Shown here: positions 26,101 through 32,823 of the stretch, piece after piece
Position numbering within the stretch: the stretch's first letter is position 1
Layout: the number at the start of each line of letters is the position of its first letter
Source: an uncultured Methylococcaceae bacterium
GTDB taxonomy: Bacteria > Pseudomonadota > Gammaproteobacteria > Methylococcales > Methylococcaceae
NCBI GenBank assembly: GCA_903859815.1
Contig: CAIOOA010000251.1
Coordinates: 1-38,437 of the forward strand
Direction of reading: 5' to 3'
DNA length: 38,437 bases
The notes under the pieces: generated by a model
Database searches by the model: none
The model's input: only the letters and a program-made list of their open reading frames with translations
Told to the model about the DNA's origin: nothing
Translations under genes and position numbers: made by a program

Positions 26101-27195
26101 ACCCTCTTTGCCATGGTCGGTGAATGGGCGATTGCGGGGACGGCCTATGCCGAGGGGATTCTGGCTTCCATCATTTCATTTGCTGGGCCACTGGCAATCT
26201 TGGCGGCACTCGCAGGAATCGGGCTGATGCTCTATGAGATTTTCAAGACCCCACCCGACCCGGTGCAAGAATTTGTCGATCAATATGCCAAACCAGCCGG
26301 TTTTTATGTCCCATCCAAGGCGGGCAGCATCGACTACACGATACCTTACGCAGATAAAGGGCAGGGCAACCTGTTGATGCTGGGCTTCTCGTTATCCAGC
26401 GCCAATCAATCGTTGTGTTGCAATGCCGATGGTTCAATCGGTGTTGGCAGCAAAACCGCCCTTCCCGCTTATGTCTGGCAGGCTGCAACCGATGGCCTAG
26501 GCATGACGCGGTTCTTGACCGTCGCCCAACCCGATGCCACCCAAGCGCCTGTGGTCTTGATGCTCAGTTTGATGAGCGACCAGTCGGTTTCTTTTCAACC
26601 GCAAATCAGCACTTCGGCATCCGGTTCGACGCCGTCGAACACCAACGGGCCGACCGTGGTGACCCAAACTTGGCTAAGCCATCCGCAAGGCAATGCGAGC
26701 GTCACCAGCGATGGGAACCTCGTGTCACTGGGCTTGACACTTCAAGCTGTGCCGCCAGATGCAAAGGGAAATCTTGACCCCTCGCAGGCTTCGGGTTGGC
26801 TGGTTCAAACGACCAACGGTGTCAGCATCAACCCAAACCAAGGCACCGTTTTTACGCTTGCCATGTCAGCCATGGCGCCTAACTTCATGAGGATGTCTAA
26901 TCTTCGTTTCTTGCTCAATTCAACGCCGGGAACATTCCAAAGCTTTGGAGTATCCTTTGGCGTGCCGCCTAGCACCCCGCTCAGTTTTGCCTTGTCGGGT
27001 GACAATCTGCCGGGATTCCTGGCTTTCGACCAGCAAACCGGAACATTGGCCCCCAATGGCAACAGTGCGGACACGGCAGCGCTGACCAACAACAGCATCA
27101 CGGCAAGCAACTCAGCGCCCGGTAAAGCGATAGCCAATTTTACCATCACCGTGGCGGCCTCGACTAAACCACCCGCTCTACTGCAACCTGCCTGA
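23197..27195 (+). CDS. Large protein of unknown function with a central hydrophobic region
   Basis: A 1332-residue protein that I do not recognise. It has no signal peptide; the N-terminus is basic (TNRAQRRRQQHF). Residues about 80-350 look beta-rich, with Trp and Gly turns. Residues about 350-770 are largely helical and include YWAYYYYHYN. Residues about 785-1020 hold several hydrophobic segments: GVFIAGITGLAIFNII, a segment near LEIVTAIVVRGVRI, VGPLFILAGIGLSLYFII and a long stretch SLTLFAMVGEWAIAG ... FAGPLAILAALAGIGLML. The C-terminal third is again beta-rich and Ser/Thr/Asn-rich. This order could suit a pore-forming or membrane-inserting toxin, but that is inference only. It is followed, 99 bases on, by the Hint-domain gene, and a GGAGG site supports its start. 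Confidence 0.8.
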   Translation: MSFASSTTKPTNRAQRRRQQHFQPNNDFKRPESFHFAIRRMENFGNSQQPIPERITLLRPNPSEPADDQLFLDQLPIPRDAWRYDTHDKVLIWKGAFGGGHLYLHHNGRGAVGNIGSAPNPCSVRASFTANFSCAVALDCGVTFESSGGKVTGFNWNPTSTAWKSATWVEDRLSFSYTSSQNSRIDPPTFTLDAFQDNQNEAMQWIPMPGSYTANLSLGERNNQTVFEFFFKSNIAPIPDQGSPTTGPDSVFPYWLQAIEDTSASNIDGAFLIDGLAPNGRLVGLQGKRALSLATGYYRTTQKSAPFGVFNGRMVIGGKPVARSFMSGNVLKWQGLDALHQQLTGLPENGSLSFANDGSIGDDSPNRLLARRLPISVAFQAIADHQDLHPDIHSQIVALSQTLAQTSLGINDLITMTPFDVDSNGNFGDVVQAAVRQDLSTMMNSFIPSDMWILLFPNQNQPTLTGELSIIANSAVPGVDNPTDWYKSLAAAVMSQGMANGSDSNCQNLNGPRAAAWLKTQVSTSPVYHTHGQKLFQYRWQNRYPLINDFLSDQLNTDHTADINLITQEAITDYQTNIKPDPSDPYLLTKIIAEVDEADTYAKTNQLYWAYYYYHYNTTAGILANLAFLMSSSSGSGDGSSLSRLFQQNLTVLTSLDSSGYFARKYTQTINIFLATNILPSMFGFNDDGSDFDLIKEYLQQFVTNNIGNENQQIAAVAAQIKEILDEKNADEQLKSWVIALRAICDTVEDIGDLPTVANNWSNWFKANYPKLSTGAEAISGVFIAGITGLAIFNIILECKQWKKLSCAQATQIVFNAVQLGLEIVTAIVVRGVRIYAVFGVEGMSKLERLAAVSKIIFTGEADSLDTGLVGLGSNVARWLAEAEGTVGKLAEGEDILPLLLNNAAADAEEASWVSKILGDNLDEFMSTRVGPLFILAGIGLSLYFIIDNHEQGIPLASDIINIVGGSLTLFAMVGEWAIAGTAYAEGILASIISFAGPLAILAALAGIGLMLYEIFKTPPDPVQEFVDQYAKPAGFYVPSKAGSIDYTIPYADKGQGNLLMLGFSLSSANQSLCCNADGSIGVGSKTALPAYVWQAATDGLGMTRFLTVAQPDATQAPVVLMLSLMSDQSVSFQPQISTSASGSTPSNTNGPTVVTQTWLSHPQGNASVTSDGNLVSLGLTLQAVPPDAKGNLDPSQASGWLVQTTNGVSINPNQGTVFTLAMSAMAPNFMRMSNLRFLLNSTPGTFQSFGVSFGVPPSTPLSFALSGDNLPGFLAFDQQTGTLAPNGNSADTAALTNNSITASNSAPGKAIANFTITVAASTKPPALLQPA

Positions 27196-27213
27196 GCGTA
27201 AAACTCTGCTGGT

Positions 27214-27259
27214 GATCGCTAGCGGGATTAGGGAAGCATTCCTTTTCCCGCTGGCGGTC
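27214..27259 (+). promoter_or_regulatory. Long hairpin between the two large genes
   Basis: Arms at 27214-27227 and 27246-27259 pair over 14 positions, two of them G-U in RNA, with a short inner stem (GGAA-GCA-TTCC). It lies just after the stop at 27195 and before the Shine-Dalgarno of the GTG-started gene. It could be an attenuator or an mRNA-processing site. Confidence 0.45.
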
Positions 27260-27294
27260 TTGTTAAATTCCATAGGCTTTAAAAGGAATCTTAG

Positions 27295-29697
27295 GTGACC
27301 ACTTTTCAGCAATATCAACAGCAGCTTGCCGCTAATCTCAAAGCGGTCATCGGTATTTCTCAAGCATCCATCCCATCAGCCAATGAGGACTTAAACCCCT
27401 TGCTGGTGGCCTTGATTGATGCCTGGCCTTATTATGGCAACCCTGATTGGGACGCTTGCCATCGCGGTGCATTGTGTAATTTATTACAAACCAACTTGCC
27501 GAATAACCTGATAACCGCTGAACCCTACACGTTACTGGGTTACAGCGGCTATTACCTTTACGCTTACAGCGGCCCTTTTTCAGGCTACCGGGATGCATTT
27601 TTTCACGGGGTGGGGCTGACGGTTCCTGCCAGCAAGGTCAGCAGTTTGGTGCAGGGTGTAAACGGCAACTTGAATAGCACTTGGTGGGGGAATTATGCCA
27701 TTACCGCCTTGACGGATGCGGTTCGCCTAAAACTCCCCATCTCTTTAAACACTGCCAAGCTGACTGCCGACCTTGCCAGTTACAACAGTGGCTTATCGCC
27801 CGCCCTAACCGCAAGTTATCTTGCTATTTTTCAGACGGGTTTCAACCCGACAGCCACGGCACTCAATGCCATCGTCGCCGCCGGACAGGGCCAAGCGGCT
27901 AACGTGCTTTTGAGTTCAGCCATCAAAGCGGGTCAGTTCACCGCCAATATTAACCAGTGCATTGCCATGGGCGGCGAAAGCGCCGATGCGGCAGTTTGGT
28001 TTCTGTTTAACCTTTGGGTTACGCTGAAGGCTTTGGGTTCCGCAGATGTGGACACGACCATACAACAAGCGCAAACTTCCGGGCTTACCGTACCCAATGA
28101 AGTGGGTCCTGGCAATTGGTGGAATGGCGGCTATGCCAGTTGGTACATACCCTTGTCAGGCTCTGATCTGGTTGGCATCGCAAGCAGTACTATCACGGCG
28201 ACTATGCCGGAAACCAGTTCCTACATTAGCGAAGGTTACCTAATATCGACAGATAACACCAGCGTAGCCAATGGATTTGCCCAGAGCCTCTGTACTTGGG
28301 GAGCCCTCAATGTGTACCTGCCCCCACCTCCTGACAGTTGCTTTGGCAAGGGAACCGGCGTGTTGATGGCCGACGGGTCGGTTAAGCCCATCGAAACGAT
28401 TCAACTGGGGGACACAGTGCTATCGAGTCTCGGCCCTAGAAAGGTCGTATTGATCGAAACACCCAAGCGGGGCGGTCGGCATTTATTCCAAATCAACTCA
28501 CAGCAGCTATTCGCCACCAGCGCGCATCCGTTCAGATCGGCTAGAGGCAAGGGTCCGCTCCGCCTTGCGATTGATGCTTGGGCATTGTTTGAAGGCATAC
28601 CGACAATGATTGCGGATGGCATTGGCCTTTTACAGGAAGGCGTTGAATTGGCGGGTTGGGCCAACGGCACTCATCAGAACGTGAAACTAGCGCAACTGGC
28701 AACCCATGAGGCGAATAGCGTGGATGAATGCGTCTACGATTTGTTACTGGAAGATTGGACTAAAGACCATCCCAGTTATTTTGTTGGCGGGCCAGATACG
28801 TTTTTTGCGGTCGATTCGGAAACAGCCGATCCGATGCACAATATTCCCGGCACTGCCGCTATTTTGACTGCCCTGCAAGCGGTTTTGCCTATTTCCCGGC
28901 AATTTCTCACCGAACCCAATGCCCAATTGCCCCATTTGTTGGCCAGCCTGAAGCTGGATGATCTAAGAAGCTTGGCTCACGCTGCGGAGTCCACTCAAAC
29001 CAATGGCAAACCGAAGTTGCCACCCATGCCAGACCCTACCGAGTTTTATCGGCTGAATGGGGCGTGGGACCCTCATGCCTCTGCGCTGGAGTTTCATTTG
29101 GTTAAACAATTTGCCCCAAGCTTACGCAGGGAAGCGGCAATGGGCTGGCGCTTGCCCAACGTCATTCCTACTCAAAATGCGCATTTTACTGTCTGCGTTC
29201 ACGATTTATTGCTGTTAGGCGAGGCGGCAATACCGGCGAACACGCCTGTTGAAATCAAACTCACTCTTCGTGGCTGGTCTGATTCGGGGGATTTGGTGAA
29301 GACTGTTGCAGTGGATGCCTGTCCCTCTCCAAGATGGCTTTTATTGGTGGATCACGTGCTTGAGTTCGGAAGATTTCAATCCCCCGCCCCATCGGGTTCC
29401 TTGATTGGGACCATTGCAATAGGCGATGCGATTTTGGGTCAGTTTCGGACTGTCACAACGGAAACTCTGCAAGCATCCGCTGTGGAGCATGTTATTTTCG
29501 ACGGTGCAGGGCAGATTGTCGGGCGAATCGGCATGGAACAGCGCCAACTCTCAGCCGATGATTTCGTGGAGGAATGCAAGTTGGCGACACAATGGACTGG
29601 CCGCCATGCCGCTGTCATGGGAATAAGCTTGGGACAGTCTATTGGTCAAAAGCTGGCTACCCTGATAAAGGCCAAACACACCACCCAAGCTAAATGA
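27295..29697 (+). CDS. Protein with an internal Hint (hedgehog/intein) domain
   Basis: An 800-residue protein starting at GTG; AAGGA lies 7 bases upstream. Residues 1-345 are an unfamiliar Tyr/Trp/Asn-rich region with no signal peptide. After a proline run (YLPPPPDS), a Hint domain begins at Cys349: CFGKGTGVLMADGSVKPIET and LGDTVLS, then the block-B ATSAHPF with His411, then VYDLLLEDWTKDHPSYFVGG near 480-499. An intein-type C-terminal His-Asn pair is not evident, so N-terminal thioester cleavage without splicing, as in hedgehog and many bacterial Hint proteins, is the likeliest chemistry. The C-terminal 285 residues are of unknown function. It lies 99 bases after the 1332-residue gene and probably shares its transcript. 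Confidence 0.8.
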   Translation: MTTFQQYQQQLAANLKAVIGISQASIPSANEDLNPLLVALIDAWPYYGNPDWDACHRGALCNLLQTNLPNNLITAEPYTLLGYSGYYLYAYSGPFSGYRDAFFHGVGLTVPASKVSSLVQGVNGNLNSTWWGNYAITALTDAVRLKLPISLNTAKLTADLASYNSGLSPALTASYLAIFQTGFNPTATALNAIVAAGQGQAANVLLSSAIKAGQFTANINQCIAMGGESADAAVWFLFNLWVTLKALGSADVDTTIQQAQTSGLTVPNEVGPGNWWNGGYASWYIPLSGSDLVGIASSTITATMPETSSYISEGYLISTDNTSVANGFAQSLCTWGALNVYLPPPPDSCFGKGTGVLMADGSVKPIETIQLGDTVLSSLGPRKVVLIETPKRGGRHLFQINSQQLFATSAHPFRSARGKGPLRLAIDAWALFEGIPTMIADGIGLLQEGVELAGWANGTHQNVKLAQLATHEANSVDECVYDLLLEDWTKDHPSYFVGGPDTFFAVDSETADPMHNIPGTAAILTALQAVLPISRQFLTEPNAQLPHLLASLKLDDLRSLAHAAESTQTNGKPKLPPMPDPTEFYRLNGAWDPHASALEFHLVKQFAPSLRREAAMGWRLPNVIPTQNAHFTVCVHDLLLLGEAAIPANTPVEIKLTLRGWSDSGDLVKTVAVDACPSPRWLLLVDHVLEFGRFQSPAPSGSLIGTIAIGDAILGQFRTVTTETLQASAVEHVIFDGAGQIVGRIGMEQRQLSADDFVEECKLATQWTGRHAAVMGISLGQSIGQKLATLIKAKHTTQAK

Positions 29698-29733
29698 CTG
29701 GTCATTTATCAGGCTTAAATTGAATCAAGGCCG

Positions 29734-29770
29734 TTAGGCGCATTCGCGATACCCCGCGTAATGCGCCTAA
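29734..29770. terminator. Hairpin between convergent genes
   Basis: Perfect 11-base arms TTAGGCGCATT (29734-29744) and AATGCGCCTAA (29760-29770), with an inner CGCG/CGCG pairing. It lies between the Hint gene and the converging gene at 29807. There is no T-run, so it may be a REP-like element acting as a transcription barrier. Confidence 0.5.
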
Positions 29771-29806
29771 TGTGGAAACTTTTCCTAGGCTCGTTCCAAA
29801 GTATCC

Positions 29807-30412
29807 TTATTTGATCGCCGCATCTCTTCGGTGTTCTTCATAACGCCTGATGAGCTTGTTCAGTTCCGCTTCATCCTCCACACAGGCTTCCAGTTGGCTG
29901 GCGATTAAATGGTCGTAGTGGCGACGCAGCACTATTTCAGTCGGACGGGGGAAGGTCACTGTCTCTAGCATATACTTGATATGGGCTAGGTAGTGCCGTC
30001 TGAGTATGGTGTCTTGCGGAATGTGAGTGGGAGCCGCTTTGACTGTTTCTGCTTTTGGTTCAAGCGAAAAAGCAGGCACTGGCGCGGTTGGCGCTTCGAC
30101 AGGTTCCACTTCTATAGGCGGCACTGCAACAGGTTCGACTTCCATCGACCTTATTTCGTTTGTATTATCCGAAATTGTTTGATTGGAGGTGTTATCTTTA
30201 ACAGTGGCTTCTATGACGCTATCTGCGACAGTGGGTTCGCTGGCATTATCTGCATCAACAGGGTGCTCTCTATTTTTTAATAGCAGATATATAACAACAA
30301 TTAAGGTTAGTAATATTGCCATCGAAATAATGGCAATGGTTCGCAAATCCAATCCAGATTGTGTGAGGAAGTTGTTAACCTCTGAAAAATCAGTAGACTT
30401 CATAATTTTCAC
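29807..30412 (-). CDS. Single-pass membrane protein with C-terminal LRRHY-motif helical domain
   Basis: A 201-residue protein with one membrane helix (about 24-45, IAIISMAILLTLIVVIYLLL) after a short N-terminal region, a Pro/Glu/Val-rich linker (EVEPVAVPPIEVEPVEAPTA) and a helical C-terminus with two related motifs: PQDTILRRHYLAHIKYMLE and PRPTEIVLRRHYDHLIASQL. The repeated LRRHY/H-I pattern occurs in small uncharacterised proteins of proteobacteria. Net charge puts the C-terminus in the cytoplasm only if the N-terminus is outside; this is uncertain. The gene is divergent from the vWA operon and shares its 280-base upstream region, so it may be co-regulated with it. Confidence 0.7.
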   Translation of the reverse strand: MKIMKSTDFSEVNNFLTQSGLDLRTIAIISMAILLTLIVVIYLLLKNREHPVDADNASEPTVADSVIEATVKDNTSNQTISDNTNEIRSMEVEPVAVPPIEVEPVEAPTAPVPAFSLEPKAETVKAAPTHIPQDTILRRHYLAHIKYMLETVTFPRPTEIVLRRHYDHLIASQLEACVEDEAELNKLIRRYEEHRRDAAIK

Positions 30413-30692
30413 CCTTGCCGATAAAGTTTGTGGGTATTATTCTATCATAGCAATATGCTGTTTTCATTTGTATTCCTACAGCATTGGTTTTTCCTTTAAG
30501 CGGCTATGGTATCCTTTTTCTCAGCGGCAAAGTCTTAAACTGCTGACTGCTGTGGCTAACCGCCAATCTATGAGGATGCGCTTGTTGTTAAGCTCCCCTT
30601 TTATTCCGCCCTTACTCGACGGTGCTGCCACATCCCACGCCAATGCTTGGTCCTATCTAGGGCGTGAAGGACCAAGCTGGAAATACGATGCC
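30413..30692. other. Divergent promoter region of the LRRHY gene and the vWA operon
   Basis: A 280-base gap, AT-rich on its left side. Open reading of the vWA frame continues through it to 30183, but the composition changes and it runs antisense into the neighbouring gene, so it is treated as non-coding. No unambiguous promoter boxes were found. Confidence 0.4.
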
Positions 30693-32819
30693 ATGAAATA
30701 TTTGATAGTGCTTATGCTGGTTTTGATAGGCTTTGTGGATGGTTTCGCTAAACAGACATCGGCAAGCGAAAATGCCGATGTTGTGGTGATCGTCGACACC
30801 TCCACCAGCATGAAAGAGCCCGGCATGGACCCGGAACGAGCCTCTTTATTGGTCTCTAAGCTGCTGGCAGACATAGTGCCGGGCCATTTGGCAGTGGTCC
30901 GCCTGTTGGGGGTCAACCCCGACAGTCATCTCCTGCCCAGCCGCCCAACTGGCGAATTTGGGCAATGCCCGGAAAACCCTCAAGAAAAGTGCGGAAGGGT
31001 GGAACGAGCTTCTGATTGGGAGGCGGAAGCCCGTCAACACAAATTCGGTGCCTTGCCACGCACCCGCCGCGCCGACCCTGACTTTAAAAAAAGTTTGGAA
31101 AGCCACTTGGATCAACGTATTGGCAACAGCATGTTCACATTGGCCTTTCAAGCAGCTTTGGGGGTTTTTGACGGGCATCCCGGCTCCAGTCCGCGCATGG
31201 TCATTTGGCTGTCCGATGGCAGGAGCGAACACGAAGAGCAATTGAAAATGTCCATCGCAGAAGTCCAAGCCCAAGGTGCCACTGTCGAAGCCGTCGTGTT
31301 TGGTGCGGGGGATACCCGCTTGCCCCGCGAGGCCGGCGTGGAAACGGTCAAAGTCTCCAATCCAGCCGAGATGATGTATGCCTTTGCCAATGTCTTTCGG
31401 CGTATTGTGCAAGCCCCCTACCGGATCGACAATCGCTATGCAGACAAGCCCGACTTTGAAATCAAGCGGAATGTCGATGAAGCTTGGATCGTGGTGTACG
31501 GCGACAAATCCTTGGGCGAAGTGGAGGTCAACGGACCCGGTCTTGCGCTAAAAGCCGACTATGCAGAAGATCACTGGCCTTCGGCAGGCGCTTATAAAGT
31601 GGCTCACCTACAAAACCCACCGCCTGGACTATGGTCACTCAAAGTGCGCGGCGGGGGGGAGGATGCGGCCTACGCCGTCATCCAACGCTCCGACCTGGAA
31701 CCCCTATTATTAGAACCAGAAAAAGCTTTGGCCGGGTCGCGGACAAGCTTGGTGGTCGGCATTGCCAGCGGAACCAGTAAAGAACCGATCAGCGACCCTG
31801 AAATATTGAAGGATGCCACCCTTACCGCCAACGTGCTAGGACGCGATGTCAGCTTGAACGATAATGGTCAGGATGCCGATGCCAAAGCCGGCGACGGACG
31901 CTATAGCGGTTACGTCAGCTTTCCCACGGCTGGGCGAATTCCAGTCAAGCTACATTTGCAAAGTACGATTGTCAGCCGCGATGCCGATGCGTCCGTGACC
32001 GTCGGCGGCGTATTCCGCTATCTCGGGGGGCCATTGGACATCGACTTCGGTCATTTGGGCGTTGGCGCGGAATCTTGCCGTCCACTAGAACTGCGGGTCG
32101 AACAACAAGGTGACGTGGCGGTTGAGTTGCGAAGCCTCAAGGCATTGCCATCGGGACATTCCCTAGAAGTGCGGATGCAGTCTGGCGTATTGCGCCCCGA
32201 TGATAATCACTTGGCAATGGTCGTTGGAGAACCCCTAAGCATTTGTCTCAAAACGGCATCCCGAATAGCTTCTTCGCAAGCCGATGGCGAGCCATGGTTG
32301 GCTTTGCAAGCGGCCGGCAGCGAACAAACCGAGCAACGGGCCATGCTCAATTTGCGCTGGCAGGTGTCCGGTTTGTCGTTCTGGGCGCTGTGGGGGTGGC
32401 TGGTATGGACGATCTTGGCAGCATTACTGGTAATCTTAGTGCTGCTAGGCTTTATTTTGCCGCAACGCTTCCGTGGCGCTTTGGCGGTGGTGTTCGTGCC
32501 TGACCGTGAAGATTTGGATGAGCAATCGCCACAACCGGTCAAGCAATGGAAAGGGGTTGGCATAGGTTTTTACCGCAACGCCCGTGCGTACCTTCATCCC
32601 GACTACCGGCTTTCCGGCAAACCACGGGGGGCATTGGCCGAACTGCTGGCCGAGCGTGCCGGCAATCGTGTCCTGCCTTGCAACGGTGCCAGCCTGTTCC
32701 GCGAAACAGCCGACGGGGATTGGGAGGCGGTTCCACTACAAGGCAGTCGATGCCGTGCTGGCGATGTGTTCAGGGTTGGCGGGAGCGGGCCTTATTTTCG
32801 GATAGCCACTAGGGGATAA
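30693..32819 (+). CDS. Membrane-anchored von Willebrand A protein 1
   Basis: A 708-residue protein with a signal peptide (about 1-19) and a vWA domain (about 29-235) with an intact MIDAS start DTSTS (Asp35, Ser37, Ser39) and WLSDGRSEH, so metal-dependent ligand binding is plausible. The middle includes a beta-sandwich of the choice-of-anchor X type, with DNGQDADAKAGDGRYSGYV. One membrane helix lies at about 563-590. The C-terminal 118 residues, predicted cytoplasmic, contain GFYRNARAYL, DYRLSGKPRG and DGDWEAV and are homologous to the tail of the third gene. The start was chosen for its signal peptide; the frame is open upstream. The next gene begins 4 bases after its stop, so this is a tight operon. 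Confidence 0.85.
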   Translation: MKYLIVLMLVLIGFVDGFAKQTSASENADVVVIVDTSTSMKEPGMDPERASLLVSKLLADIVPGHLAVVRLLGVNPDSHLLPSRPTGEFGQCPENPQEKCGRVERASDWEAEARQHKFGALPRTRRADPDFKKSLESHLDQRIGNSMFTLAFQAALGVFDGHPGSSPRMVIWLSDGRSEHEEQLKMSIAEVQAQGATVEAVVFGAGDTRLPREAGVETVKVSNPAEMMYAFANVFRRIVQAPYRIDNRYADKPDFEIKRNVDEAWIVVYGDKSLGEVEVNGPGLALKADYAEDHWPSAGAYKVAHLQNPPPGLWSLKVRGGGEDAAYAVIQRSDLEPLLLEPEKALAGSRTSLVVGIASGTSKEPISDPEILKDATLTANVLGRDVSLNDNGQDADAKAGDGRYSGYVSFPTAGRIPVKLHLQSTIVSRDADASVTVGGVFRYLGGPLDIDFGHLGVGAESCRPLELRVEQQGDVAVELRSLKALPSGHSLEVRMQSGVLRPDDNHLAMVVGEPLSICLKTASRIASSQADGEPWLALQAAGSEQTEQRAMLNLRWQVSGLSFWALWGWLVWTILAALLVILVLLGFILPQRFRGALAVVFVPDREDLDEQSPQPVKQWKGVGIGFYRNARAYLHPDYRLSGKPRGALAELLAERAGNRVLPCNGASLFRETADGDWEAVPLQGSRCRAGDVFRVGGSGPYFRIATRG

Positions 32820-32823
32820 AACG

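Noticed and set aside
30183-30692. Upstream extension of vWA gene 1
   Set aside because: It would run antisense through the 29807-30412 gene and bury the signal peptide of MKYLIVLMLV.
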